The notes under the pieces were generated by a model. That model was not told the origin of the DNA. It saw only the letters and a list, made by a program, of their open reading frames with translations, and ran no database searches. From an uncultured Clostridia bacterium (lineage in GTDB: Bacteria > Bacillota > Clostridia > Christensenellales > UBA3700), in contig CALWHM010000015.1 in assembly GCA_944380395.1 (NCBI GenBank), positions 1 to 38,496 of the forward strand: 38,496 nt of DNA. The letters are read 5' to 3'. A program made the translations under genes and the position numbers. Of this stretch, positions 1 through 8,343 are shown piece after piece; the first letter of the stretch is position 1, and each line of letters opens with the position of its first letter.

Positions 1-2
1 AA

Positions 3-107
3 GTTATAGAGAATGCTATGGGTAAGACCATTGCGGATAAATCGTCTGAACAAACCATTAAATTATATGGTTGCAGTCTTGATTCGGAAGATAGTGTGGT
101 TCAATGA
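3..107 (+). CDS. C-terminal end of an unidentified protein, cut by the window edge
   Basis: An open frame enters from the left edge and ends at TGA 105-107. It gives about 34 residues, ending SLDSEDSVVQ. I do not recognise the family. It lies just upstream of the decayed hsdR in the same direction, so it could be the tail of an HsdM/HsdS-type or accessory gene, but nothing visible proves that. It shares the AT-rich composition of the following 2 kb. Confidence 0.35.
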   Translation, partial: VIENAMGKTIADKSSEQTIKLYGCSLDSEDSVVQ

Positions 108-196
108 TGTAAAAAATTATATGAAATAGCTTTCTATAATTTTTTAATATTTATATTCCGATAATTAAGATTATTAAGAACAAGGAGCGTAAGGAA

Positions 197-1300
197 ATGC
201 AACCTGAAGAAAAGGCAAGATTAATAATAGATCAAAAATTAATTGAGTCAGGATATGTTATTCAAGATATTCGTGATTATGAATGTGCTTGCCGCAAAAG
301 GAGTAATTGTTAGGGAATATCCCACCGATACAGGTGAGGTCGACTATCTAATTTTCATAAATGCTCAGCCTGTAGGTATTATTGAAGCTAAAGAAATTAA
401 CAAAGGCGAAAAACTGGTTGTTGAAACTGAGAAGCAAACTGAGCGCTATAAAAATAGCAAGTTAAAGTATTTCCCAGAGAACGTACATATTAGATTTGCA
501 TATGAGTCGACAGGGGAAATTACTCGATTTACTGATTATAACGACATTAATTATCGCTCGAGAGAAGTTTTTTCTTTCCATAAGCCTGAAGAATTGGAAA
601 GATTGATGAAAGAATCGGATACCCTTCGCAACCGATTAAAATCATTTCCGAAGTTGAACGAACAAGGATTTCGTCGTTGCCAAATTACTGCTATAAACAA
701 TCTTGAGAAATCATTTGGTGAAAATCGTCTGCGTGCTTTAATATAGATGGCCACTGGTGCAGGAAAAACATATACTGCTATTACAGCTATATATCGTCTA
801 TTAAAATTTTTTCGGCAAAAAGGATTTTGTTTTTAGTTGACACAAAAAATCTCGGCAAACAAGCTATGGATGAATTCACGGCTTATAAGCCAAGTGACGA
901 CAATAGAACATTTGTCGAACTTTATCCAGTGCAACTTTTGAAATCGTCATACATTTCAGAGTCAACCAATGTTTGCATTAGTACAATTCAAAGGATGTAC
1001 TCTATTTTGCGTGGCGAAGAATTAGATGAAAGTCTTGAAGAATCGCCTATTTTTGACGCAGGTCTTCCTAAAGAAGTAGTTTATAATGCAAAATACCCTA
1101 TTGAGTTTTTTGATTTTATTATAATCGATGAATGCCATAGGTCTATTTATAATATTTGGAAGCAGGTATTAGATTATTTTGATGCTTTCCAAATCGGTTT
1201 AACTGCCACCCCGGACAAAAGGACTTTTGGGTACTTCAATGAGAATATTGTAAGTGAATATACTGGCGCACGCTCGCCTGTTATGCGTTGTCCACTTTAG
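197..1300 (+). pseudogene. hsdR: Decayed type I restriction enzyme R subunit (HsdR), N-terminal part only
   Basis: HsdR is the nuclease/translocase subunit of type I restriction systems. The reading begins at ATG 197 (MQPEEKARLIIDQKLIESG) after an AAGGA-like site. A frameshift near 281 moves it into the frame carrying GVIVREYPTDTG...VGIIEAKE, the conserved N-terminal nuclease region. A TAG at 744-746 then sits directly before MATGAGKT (Walker A), where the family usually has Gln, so CAG to TAG is likely. A second frameshift at about 800-822 restores LFLVDTKNLGKQAMDEF. The helicase motif IIIDECHRS and GLTATPDKRT follow. Homology stops at about 1262 inside ENIVSEYT, exactly where a 44-bp tandem repeat starts; the remaining residues to the stop at 1298-1300 are repeat-derived. 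The second helicase domain and the C-terminal half are missing, and no hsdM or hsdS is in the window. It cannot make a working enzyme. Confidence 0.9.
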
Positions 1301-1350
1301 TGGACACTGGTGCACGCTCGTTTGTTATGTGTTGTCCACTTTTGTGGACA
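1263..1350. repeat. Two tandem 44-bp repeats, each containing an 18-bp palindrome
   Basis: Copy A is 1263-1306 and copy B 1307-1350. They differ at five positions, four of them C/T. Each ends in a near-palindrome: TGTCCACTTTAGTGGACA (1289-1306) and the matching 1333-1350. The repeat begins where hsdR homology breaks off, so it marks the deletion or insertion scar that truncated that gene. Confidence 0.85.
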
Positions 1351-1472
1351 CCGCTGCTTTTGCTTAAATATGTGCAAGTAGTGGGGTGAAAAATATGTGC
1401 ACCGCAAATATTTTTCTATGCGAGCGGGGCGGGAGCGTCAGCTTGTTTGGAGAAAAATTCCGGTATTATGGA

Positions 1473-1585
1473 ATTTTATAACTAAAAGTAATTGAGATGT
1501 TGTGAAACCGTCCGTTACTATACAATTTAAAAAATTTAAAATTCTGTTGCAAGCAACGCATTTGTAAAACTTATAGTTATAAAAT
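1473..1585. repeat. Inverted repeat, 17-bp arms about 80 bp apart
   Basis: ATTTTATAACTAAAAGT (1473-1489) is matched on the other strand by ACTTATAGTTATAAAAT (1569-1585) with 16 of 17 positions complementary. The space between is AT-rich and has no gene. It could be a degenerate miniature inverted-repeat element; no flanking target duplication is obvious. Confidence 0.55.
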
Positions 1586-1674
1586 TTTAAATATTTAAAA
1601 TTTTGTGCGGTCGCATAACAAACGGTTATTAAATATGCCGTTTTGGTATAATTTCTGCAAAGAAAAATAGTCGT

Positions 1675-2098
1675 GTCAAGTACCACTTGACAAGGGTATT
1701 TCAGCCTAGAATTTTAAAACTGAAATCAATCTTAATCGCGGAAAATCAAAAATCACCAACATATAAGAAAGAAGTGCGCAACAACATATAATGCCGACTG
1801 ATAACGTCCACGCTTTAAGTTTCGCAATCCATTATATATACTCATGTCAAGTACTACTTGACACGGGTATTTTAGCTTGGAATTTTAAATATTTAAAACC
1901 TAAACATACCTTAATCTCGGAGATAGGAATATAACCTACAAAAGCATTGCGAAGATGGAGAGAGGCAAAACTTTTTCCATCACTGCAAGGCGGTTAAGGG
2001 GTGGAGCGTCCCACGCTCCCGGCTCGCTGCCGTCCCACGCTCCCGGCTCGCTGCCGCCACGCGCTCCCTTGTCAAGCAGCACTTGACATGGGTATTTT
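1675..2098. repeat. Three dispersed copies of a palindromic repeat with a conserved 3' tail
   Basis: The copies are GTCAAGTACCACTTGAC (1675-1691), GTCAAGTACTACTTGAC (1846-1862) and GTCAAGCAGCACTTGAC (2071-2087). Each is followed by A, a variable base, then GGGTATTT. The first two also share a looser downstream match (AGCCTAGAATTTTAAA against AGCTTGGAATTTTAAA, then CTTAATC). The spacings, 171 and 225 bp, are irregular, so this is not a CRISPR array. Confidence 0.8.
2007..2068. repeat. 24-bp GC-rich tandem repeat, two and a half copies
   Basis: CGTCCCACGCTCCCGGCTCG followed by CTGC occurs at 2007-2030 and identically at 2031-2054. A partial, altered third copy follows (2055-2068). It is much more GC-rich than its surroundings. 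Confidence 0.8.
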
Positions 2099-2299
2099 TT
2101 GAGTACAGTCCAAGACTTTGCGGAGAAGAAAAGCAGTAAAATGTTTTTGTTACATCAAAGAGTAATCAGCCCGCGGTGGCTCACCGCCGGGAATTTACCG
2201 ATATTTAACGGATAATTAACGGGTGTGTAACCGAGTTGTTACGGGCGGTTTACTTACGGGCGGTAAGATATAGGTACAAAACCGAAAGGAGAAAAAGCT

Positions 2300-3505
2300 A
2301 TGAAAGTTACGATAATAAGCGACATACCGCTTTCCAGGAAGAACGGAACGGCGGTGGCGGCTGCAAATTTGATAGAAGCACTTAAAGAAAGGGGGCACGA
2401 AGTGAACGTAGTGTGCCCCGATGAGGACAAGCGCGGGCAGAAGGGGTATTTTATTGCCAAGACCCGCAGTTTCGGCGTGTTCGACAAGTATGTGGCGAAA
2501 AACGGAGTGGCGCTTGCCAAGGCGGACGACAAGCTGTTGTATTCGGCGATAGACGGCGCGGACATCGTGCATTGTATGATGCCGTTTGCGCTCTCGCGCA
2601 GGGCGGCGGATATAGCGCGCGCTTTGGGCATACCCGTGTCCGCGGGCTTTCATTGTCAGGCGGAGAACGTGACCAATCATTTGGGGCTTATGAAGAGCAA
2701 GGCGCTCAACAAGGCGATATACCGCCGTTTTTACCGCGTGCTCTATTCCAAGTGCGACTGCATACATTATCCCACCGCGTTTATCAGGAACGAATTTGAA
2801 AAAAGCGTGAAGAAGAGCACTCCGGGATATGTGATCTCCAACGGCGTGGACGAAGAGTTTTTCCGCGTGGAAAGACAGCCGCGCGGGGATAAAAAGTTCG
2901 TCATATTGTGCACGGGCAGATATTCGCACGAAAAAAATCAGGGCGTGCTTATAGACGCCGTGAAAAAGAGCGCGCACGAAAAGGATATAAAGCTCGTTTT
3001 TGCGGGCGCGGGACCTATGGAAGACGCCTTGAAAAAGAGGGCGGAAGGGCTGACGAATCCGCCCGAATTTAAGTTTTTCACCAAGCAAGAGCTGATAGAG
3101 CGGATAGCCGAAGCGGACCTTTACGTGCACACGGCAAAGGTGGAGATAGAGGCTATCGCCTGCCTTGAAGCCATATGCGGCGGGATGGTCCCCGTGATAG
3201 CAAATTCGGAAAAAAGCGCTACTAGGGCGTTTGCCATTGGTAAAAACAACCTGTTCGACCCCGATGACGCGGCGCAGCTTGCGGCAAGGATAGACTACTT
3301 TTTCGAAAACGGTTACGAGAGGGAAAAATGCGCCCTGCTGTACAAGGGCTTTGCTTCAAGTCTTTCCAAAAGCCGTTGTATGGACGATATGGAGGAAATG
3401 CTTATGAACGCCGTTTTGGAAAACAGCCGCGCCGTTTACGGCGTGCCCGTCACTCAGGTTTACCGCCATGCGTACGGCTATACGGACGGGGAGAGCGGAC
3501 GGTAA
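2300..3505 (+). CDS. GT4-family glycosyltransferase
   Basis: This is a 401-residue GT-B fold glycosyltransferase, probably a cytosolic or membrane-associated enzyme that moves a sugar from a nucleotide donor to a lipid or glycan. The N-terminal acceptor domain opens KVTIISDIPLSRKNGTAVAAANL, a typical GT4 start resembling diacylglycerol glucosyltransferases. The donor half has FVILCTGRYSHEKNQG near 210 and the EX7E pair Glu282/Glu290 in VEIEAIACLEA. The final 25 residues are atypical. The start is set by AAAGGAG at 2285-2291. It stands alone upstream of two membrane-protein genes. The acceptor cannot be read from the sequence; diglucosyl-diacylglycerol synthesis is one possibility. Confidence 0.85.
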   Translation: MKVTIISDIPLSRKNGTAVAAANLIEALKERGHEVNVVCPDEDKRGQKGYFIAKTRSFGVFDKYVAKNGVALAKADDKLLYSAIDGADIVHCMMPFALSRRAADIARALGIPVSAGFHCQAENVTNHLGLMKSKALNKAIYRRFYRVLYSKCDCIHYPTAFIRNEFEKSVKKSTPGYVISNGVDEEFFRVERQPRGDKKFVILCTGRYSHEKNQGVLIDAVKKSAHEKDIKLVFAGAGPMEDALKKRAEGLTNPPEFKFFTKQELIERIAEADLYVHTAKVEIEAIACLEAICGGMVPVIANSEKSATRAFAIGKNNLFDPDDAAQLAARIDYFFENGYEREKCALLYKGFASSLSKSRCMDDMEEMLMNAVLENSRAVYGVPVTQVYRHAYGYTDGESGR

Positions 3506-3590
3506 AAAGCCGCTAAGGTTATACCGCGCCGTTGCGGGCAATAATAATAAACACGGAATGCGGCTCGCGTAAAGCGGGCGGGAGGATGAT

Positions 3591-3995
3591 ATGGAACAAG
3601 TGGTAAAGATGAGAAAAAATCCCAAGGGCACGGGCAGAGCCGTTTTGGCGTCCCCGCTCATTATATTGTATTATATGTTTTCGGGGTCGTGTATGGCGTG
3701 TTCGTGGCTGATGGCGGCGGGGGTAGCCTTTGCCGTGGTCGCGGAAGTGCTGGGCGGCGGACTGCTGATGGTAATGGCGTTTCTGCTGGGCAAGCAGGCG
3801 GGCTTTATGGTAGGGGCGTTTTTGTTCGGGCTGGCGCTGTGGCTGCTGGTCGCGCCCACTATTATGCTGACAAGAGAGGTATTTTTGGGAATGAAGACGA
3901 TAACGAAATACTATATTAAAAGCAGCGACAATATAAAAAACAGACTACTGGGCAGACCGCTCGGCAAAAATATGGCGGGGGCAAGTGCGATATGA
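3591..3995 (+). CDS. Small integral membrane protein, unknown function
   Basis: This 134-residue protein has a basic N-terminus (KMRKNPKGTGR) and about three hydrophobic segments: roughly 20-32, 38-66 and 70-92. A hydrophilic C-terminal tail of about 40 residues follows (KTITKYYIKSSDNIKNRLLGRPLG). GGGAGGATGAT precedes ATG 3591. Its stop overlaps the next start by four bases (ATGA), so the two genes are translationally coupled and their products may work together at the membrane. I recognise no family. Confidence 0.7.
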   Translation: MEQVVKMRKNPKGTGRAVLASPLIILYYMFSGSCMACSWLMAAGVAFAVVAEVLGGGLLMVMAFLLGKQAGFMVGAFLFGLALWLLVAPTIMLTREVFLGMKTITKYYIKSSDNIKNRLLGRPLGKNMAGASAI

Positions 3996-4510
3996 ACAGA
4001 AATTCCGTATTCAGCAAAAACGAGTACGCCAGGCGCGAAGTGAACAATGAAGAAAGTTTGCTTTTGGAGCAATGCTTTTGCGACTTCGGCTGGGAATGCC
4101 TTAAAAAAGAGAGTTTGGGCGGGGGCAAAACGCAGCTTTATTTCCGCCGCGAAAGGCAGGAAGGCGCGAAGAAAGCAAACAAGCTCAACGCTTTGCAAAA
4201 GGACTGCGAAAAACTCATAAGGGACGTGGAGCACAAGAGAAAATATCCGTCCGTGCCCATAGCGTTTATTACGCTTATCGGCGGTATAGCTGCGGTATAC
4301 TTCTTTATAACGGGCATAATAGCCGCCGTTTTGGGCAGTTTTGCCGCGGCGGGCGGCTTTGCGAGCGCGGGGTGCTTGCTGCTGCTCATCGCCTGTGCGT
4401 GCAACGTAGCCGCGCCCAGGCTGAACGGCAAGGCGCAGATGAAAATAAGCGGCATTACGGAAGATATTTCGCAAATGCGTAAAAAGGCAAGGCAGCTGCG
4501 CGGGGAATAA
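3992..4510 (+). CDS. Membrane protein with two hydrophobic segments, unknown function
   Basis: This 172-residue protein has a charged N-terminal 85 residues (SLLLEQCFCDFGWECLKKESLGGGK). A hydrophobic hairpin follows at about 89-107 (VPIAFITLIGGIAAVYFFI) and 112-140 (VLGSFAAAGGFASAGCLLLLIACA). The basic, probably helical C-terminus ends MRKKARQLRGE. It is coupled to the preceding membrane-protein gene by an ATGA overlap and is followed at once by a terminator, so the two form a small unit. No family is recognised. Confidence 0.7.
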   Translation: MNRNSVFSKNEYARREVNNEESLLLEQCFCDFGWECLKKESLGGGKTQLYFRRERQEGAKKANKLNALQKDCEKLIRDVEHKRKYPSVPIAFITLIGGIAAVYFFITGIIAAVLGSFAAAGGFASAGCLLLLIACACNVAAPRLNGKAQMKISGITEDISQMRKKARQLRGE

Positions 4511-4528
4511 GGCGCGCGGCAAAGGATT

Positions 4529-4557
4529 GCCCGAGGCTCAGGCTTCGGGCTTTTTTA
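4529..4557 (+). terminator. Intrinsic terminator
   Basis: GCCCGAGG pairs with CTTCGGGC across a 6-nt loop with one G-T pair. TTTTTTATT follows directly at 4551. It closes the two-gene membrane-protein unit. Confidence 0.85.
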
Positions 4558-4638
4558 TTGCAGAGGGGAAGATTTGCGCGTTTTTGCGGCGCGATTTGCG
4601 CGGCGGGGCAAAGCGGAGCGGTTTTAAGGCGTTAATTG

Positions 4639-4667
4639 TTGCATTAAATGCGTGCGTGTGCTATTAT
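4639..4667 (+). promoter_or_regulatory. Putative sigma-A promoter for the SIS-domain gene
   Basis: TTGCAT (4639-4644) and TATTAT (4662-4667) are 17 bp apart, between the terminator above and the ribosome site at 4698-4706. A second AT-rich box, TATAAT at 4665, overlaps the -10. Confidence 0.55.
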
Positions 4668-4711
4668 AATATTATAAATTCGCGCCGTTGAAGGCGAAAA
4701 GGAGGGTTTAT

Positions 4712-5743
4712 ATGACCACTTTAATGCAGCAGGAGATATTCTCCGAACCTCAAATGATAAAACGCACAATAGCAGCCTGCCGTCCCGTAGCGGCTCAAAT
4801 AGCCAAAGCGGTGAAGGAAAAGGGCATTGTGAAATTCGTCACGCTTGCGCGCGGCACTTCGGATAACGCCGCCACCGTGTTTTCTTTCCTCTGCCCCCTG
4901 ACCACGGGCATTCAGGTGGGGAAATTCCACCCCTCCCTTTACACCGTGTACAATAAGGCCGTGGATATGAAGGATACTTGCATGATAATAGTGTCGCAGT
5001 CGGGTATGTCCAAGGACACGATAGACGTGTTCAATAAGGCAAAAGCCGCGGGAGCCATGACCGTGGCTGTGACCAACAACAACGAAAGCCCCGTGGCTAA
5101 ACAGGCGGACTTCCACCTGTTTATGGACGTGGAAGAAGAAAAGTCCGTTGCCGCCACCAAGACTTATATCGGAGAGCTTACCGCGCTTGCGCTGCTTGCG
5201 GACGCGCTGGGCGGAAACATAGGCGCGGAGATAGACGAATATCCCGAAAAAATAGCGGATATTTTGCAAAAGTTCGATGAAATAGCCGTTGCCGCAAAGG
5301 GCATTTACAAGGAAAAGAGCAACATTATTTTGACGCGCGGCACTATGTTGGGCACGGGCGACGAGTGCGCTTTGAAGCTGACGGAATGCTGCTATATGTT
5401 CAACCGCGCTTTCTCCACCGCCAACTTTATGCACGGACCTTTCTCCTTGATAGACGAAACGGCGAACGTGATCCTGCTGGCGCCTTCCGGCGTGTTTGAA
5501 GAAGAATACAAAAATCTTGCCGCGCGCATAAAGAGTTTGGGCGGCAAGCTCACCGTGTTCAGCGATATTCCCGAAGTGCTGGAAGTTGCGGACAACAAGG
5601 TGGTAATGCCCAAGGCAAGCGATGTGACCGCGCCCGTTGTTTACGGCGTGGCGGTATCCCTGCTTGCGCTCAACGTGGGTCTTGCAAAGGGCTTGAAAGT
5701 GGATACGCCCCGCAACCTGAACAAGGTCACGGTAACGCTTTGA
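4712..5743 (+). CDS. SIS-domain sugar-phosphate isomerase/deaminase (GlmS isomerase-like, NagB-II type)
   Basis: This 343-residue cytosolic protein has two SIS domains like the isomerase half of GlmS, but no glutaminase domain. Visible GlmS-type motifs are ARGTS near 47, SQSGMSKDT near 97, EKSVAATKTYI near 145, ALKLTE near 220, HGPFSL near 240 and a C-terminal DTPRNLNKVTVTL. The layout fits stand-alone glucosamine-6-phosphate deaminases (NagB-II) or related ketose/aldose-phosphate amine enzymes, so it probably acts in amino-sugar use. ATG 4712 is chosen because AAAAGGAGGG ends five bases upstream; the in-frame TTG at 4688 has no such site. It overlaps the dehydrogenase gene downstream by one base (TGATG), so the two are co-translated. 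Confidence 0.85.
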   Translation: MTTLMQQEIFSEPQMIKRTIAACRPVAAQIAKAVKEKGIVKFVTLARGTSDNAATVFSFLCPLTTGIQVGKFHPSLYTVYNKAVDMKDTCMIIVSQSGMSKDTIDVFNKAKAAGAMTVAVTNNNESPVAKQADFHLFMDVEEEKSVAATKTYIGELTALALLADALGGNIGAEIDEYPEKIADILQKFDEIAVAAKGIYKEKSNIILTRGTMLGTGDECALKLTECCYMFNRAFSTANFMHGPFSLIDETANVILLAPSGVFEEEYKNLAARIKSLGGKLTVFSDIPEVLEVADNKVVMPKASDVTAPVVYGVAVSLLALNVGLAKGLKVDTPRNLNKVTVTL

Positions 5744-6687
5744 TGGACATCGCCGTTTTAGACAGGCACACTTTGACCTGCCGCGAGGACGTGGACTTTT
5801 CCCCTTTGGAAAAGCTGGGGAGAGTCCGCTATCTGCGCGTGGAGTGCGAAGAGGACATCATAAACGGCGCAAAGGGCTGTAAAGCCGTATTATGCAATAA
5901 AATACTCATCACGCGCAGGGTGCTGGAAGCTCTGCCCGAAGTAAAATACGTGGGCGTGTTCGCCACGGGCTATAACAACGTGGATCTTGCGGCGGCGCAC
6001 GCTTTGGGCGTGACGGTTACCAACGTTCCCGGCTATTCGGGCGCGGCGGTGGCGCAGCACGTCATCGCGCTTTTATTGCACTTTTACTCCAAAGTGGGGG
6101 AGTATGACAGGGCGGTGCGCGCGGGAGAGTGGGCGGCGCAGAAGTGTTTCAGCTACTTTCCCTATCCTATGTACGAAGTTGCCGGGAAAACGCTGGGAGT
6201 GTTCGGCTTCGGGGATATAGGCAAAAAGGTGGCGCGCGCGGCAAGCGCGCTGGGTATGCAGGTGCTCGTCCATACGCGCACGCAGCCGCAAAACTGCCCC
6301 TATGAACTTGCGGATAAAGAAAGTCTTTTTTCCCGCTCCGACGTTGTCACCCTGCATTGTCCGCTCACGGAGCAGACGGCGCGGCTTATAAATTCGGATA
6401 CGCTTGCGCTTATGAAAAAAAGCGCCGTTTTGATAAACACCGCCCGCGGCGGGCTGGTGGACGAGGACGCGCTGTATCGGGCGCTTACGGAGAAAAAAAT
6501 AGCGGCAGCCGCCCTAGATGTGCTTGAAACGGAGCCGCCGAAAGACAGCCGTCTGATAGGACTTGAAAATTGCGTGGTAACTCCGCACGTGGCGTGGGCG
6601 CCCGCGGAGACGAGAAACAGGCTTGTGCGTATGGCGGCGGATAACATTGCCGCTTTTGCGGAAGGAAAGCCCGTGAACACGGTTTAA
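5743..6687 (+). CDS. D-2-hydroxyacid dehydrogenase (NAD-dependent)
   Basis: This 314-residue enzyme belongs to the family of glycerate/hydroxypyruvate and phosphoglycerate dehydrogenases, which interconvert a D-2-hydroxyacid and its 2-oxoacid with NAD(P). The Rossmann motif GFGDIG lies at 155-160. The catalytic triad is visible as Arg235 in NTARGGLVDE, Glu264 in ETEPP and His282 in TPHVAW. FATGYNNVD and VPGYSGAAVAQH in the N-terminal part are typical. There is no C-terminal ACT domain, so it is less likely to be the biosynthetic SerA. ATG 5743 overlaps the preceding stop; a TTG codon sits three bases earlier. Coupling to a SIS enzyme suggests a sugar-acid or amino-sugar side pathway. The substrate is not determinable from sequence. 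Confidence 0.88.
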   Translation: MDIAVLDRHTLTCREDVDFSPLEKLGRVRYLRVECEEDIINGAKGCKAVLCNKILITRRVLEALPEVKYVGVFATGYNNVDLAAAHALGVTVTNVPGYSGAAVAQHVIALLLHFYSKVGEYDRAVRAGEWAAQKCFSYFPYPMYEVAGKTLGVFGFGDIGKKVARAASALGMQVLVHTRTQPQNCPYELADKESLFSRSDVVTLHCPLTEQTARLINSDTLALMKKSAVLINTARGGLVDEDALYRALTEKKIAAAALDVLETEPPKDSRLIGLENCVVTPHVAWAPAETRNRLVRMAADNIAAFAEGKPVNTV

Positions 6688-6749
6688 GTAAGTATACGAA
6701 ATTCGTTTTCCGCCAAGGGACATTCGGCGGAGAGGGATAGGAGGGAGAT

Positions 6750-7418
6750 ATGAAAAAGTTTTTTCAAAGGATAATACGTCAGCCCAAGCGTCAGCTCTTG
6801 CTCACGCTGGCGGCGGAGGTTTTGGCTGTGGTGGCGCTGGGCTTGTTCTTTGCCCAAGGCGTTACGGACGCGGGCGGGGACGGCATAGCCACCTTCCGCA
6901 TAACCTTTTACTCTATGGCAAGGTCGTTCTACTTCAACGCGCCCCTGTTCATCGGCTTTATAGCGCCCGTGTTTACGGTGCTTTTCACCTTTATACCCAA
7001 CAAAAATTCCAAAGTGTACTTGGCGCCCGCCGTCGTGCTGATAGCGTGCGGCGTTATGGTCGCGTGCACGTTTGAGTGCTATCTGCTCCCGTTTACGGAC
7101 GAGTATGCGGAAATGGTGAGGGAAAGCGGCACGCACCTTGCGGCGGAAGCCGCGCTTGCTTCTGCGCTGATATTCGCCTGCGCCGCGCTGGAAGTGGTGA
7201 AAGCGGTATCTCCCGCGCCCGAAGAAGAGGCAGAAGAAGAGGCAGAAGCCGCGCCTGCCGAAGAAGCGGCGGAAGAGAGCGCAGCGGTAGAAGCTCCCGC
7301 CCAAGAGGCAGCCGAAGAAGCGCCTGCGCAAGAGGCAGCCGAAGCAGCGCCCGCAGAAGAAGGCGAGGAAAAGAGCGCGGAGCAAGAAGGCAAGGACGGC
7401 GCGGAAGGCGCGGAATAA
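6750..7418 (+). CDS. Four-helix membrane protein with an Ala/Glu-rich tail
   Basis: This 222-residue protein begins with a basic stretch (MKKFFQRIIRQPKRQ) and has four hydrophobic segments near 16-36, 62-82, 88-107 and 129-150. The last 70 residues are low complexity, built from repeats such as EEAPAQEAAE, strongly acidic and predicted disordered. GGGAGG precedes ATG 6750 by six bases. The gene lies in an apparent run of same-strand genes with only a 4-base gap to cysK. No family is recognised. The tail could be a cytoplasmic tether, but that is a guess. Confidence 0.65.
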   Translation: MKKFFQRIIRQPKRQLLLTLAAEVLAVVALGLFFAQGVTDAGGDGIATFRITFYSMARSFYFNAPLFIGFIAPVFTVLFTFIPNKNSKVYLAPAVVLIACGVMVACTFECYLLPFTDEYAEMVRESGTHLAAEAALASALIFACAALEVVKAVSPAPEEEAEEEAEAAPAEEAAEESAAVEAPAQEAAEEAPAQEAAEAAPAEEGEEKSAEQEGKDGAEGAE

Positions 7419-7422
7419 GAAT

Positions 7423-8343
7423 ATGAAAATAGCAAAGGACATATCGCAGATAATAGGCAACACTCCGCTTTTGGAGCTTTCCCGCCTTTCAAAAAAGATG
7501 GGACTGCCCTGCGCGCTTATCGGCAAGGCGGAGGGAATGAATCCCGCGGGAAGCATAAAGGACAGGACGGCGCTTTCTATGCTGGACGACGCCGAAAGGC
7601 GCGGACTGTTGCGCAAGGGCGGCACGGTGATAGAGCCTACTTCCGGGAATACCGGGATAGGGCTTGCCGCGCTGTGTGCGGTCAGGGGATACAAACTCAT
7701 ACTCACCATGCCCGAAACGATGAGCGAAGAGCGCAGAAAACTGCTCAAAGCGTTGGGCGCGGAACTTGTGCTCACTCCCGGCAAAGAGGGAATGGCGGGC
7801 GCGGCGCGCGCGGCGGAGGAGATTTTCAAAAGCACTCCCGGTTCGATAATAGCCGGGCAGTTTGAAAACCCCGCCAATCCCGCGGCGCATAAGTCCACCG
7901 CGGACGAGATTTGGAAGGATACGGACGGGAGCGTGGACGCCGTGGTGTGCAGTGTGGGCACGGGCGGCACGATAACGGGACTTTCAAGGTATTTGCGCGA
8001 ATATAAAAAGGATATAGCCGTAATAGCGGTGGAGCCGGCTTCTTCCCCCGTGCTTTCGGGCGGAAAGGCGGGCGCGCATAAGATACAGGGCATAGGCGCG
8101 GGTTTTGTGCCCAAGGTGCTGGACACAAGCGCTTATGACGAAGTTATCCCCGTCACGGACAAGGACGCCTTTGAAACGGCGGATATGCTGGCAAAAACGG
8201 AAGGACTGCTTGCGGGCATTTCTTCGGGAGCCGCGCTTTTTGCCGCGGGAGAGTACTCAAAAAAGCGGGGCAGGGATGAAAAAATAGTGGTGATACTGCC
8301 CGATACGGGGGACAGATATTTGTCTTCCGGAGTGTTCACGTGA
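7423..8343 (+). CDS. cysK: Cysteine synthase (O-acetylserine sulfhydrylase)
   Basis: This PLP fold-type II enzyme makes L-cysteine from O-acetylserine and sulfide in the cytosol. At 306 residues it is a normal length. NTPLLELSRL opens the fold. The PLP lysine is Lys46 in GSIKDR. TSGNTGIGLA near 69 binds the substrate carboxylate. GTGGTITGLSRYL near 182 is the phosphate-binding loop, and GISSGAAL near 265 is conserved. ATG 7423 follows the previous stop by four bases with only a weak ribosome site, suggesting coupling. The end overlaps the ThiF-like gene by four bases. A cystathionine beta-synthase activity is an alternative, but no CBS domains are present. Confidence 0.92.
   Translation: MKIAKDISQIIGNTPLLELSRLSKKMGLPCALIGKAEGMNPAGSIKDRTALSMLDDAERRGLLRKGGTVIEPTSGNTGIGLAALCAVRGYKLILTMPETMSEERRKLLKALGAELVLTPGKEGMAGAARAAEEIFKSTPGSIIAGQFENPANPAAHKSTADEIWKDTDGSVDAVVCSVGTGGTITGLSRYLREYKKDIAVIAVEPASSPVLSGGKAGAHKIQGIGAGFVPKVLDTSAYDEVIPVTDKDAFETADMLAKTEGLLAGISSGAALFAAGEYSKKRGRDEKIVVILPDTGDRYLSSGVFT

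Larger units (their letters stand above)
1351..2299. other. AT-rich region without genes, repeat-laden, ending at a composition boundary
   Basis: No convincing gene is present here; the only longer open frame (minus strand, 1686-1438) lacks any recognisable motif. The stretch carries an inverted repeat (1473-1489 with 1569-1585), three dispersed palindromes (1675-2098) and a GC-rich 24-bp tandem repeat (2007-2054). A short hairpin at 2170-2190 has arms CGGTG and CACCG. From about 2160 the base composition changes to the GC-rich style of the rest of the window. A direct repeat TTACGGGCGG (2239-2248, 2254-2263) lies just upstream of the glycosyltransferase gene and may be regulatory. Confidence 0.6.

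Noticed and set aside
6684-8126. 480-codon minus-strand open frame
   Set aside because: It lies opposite well-supported genes (membrane protein, cysK) and is a by-product of their GC-rich codon use; the translation has no coherent domain.
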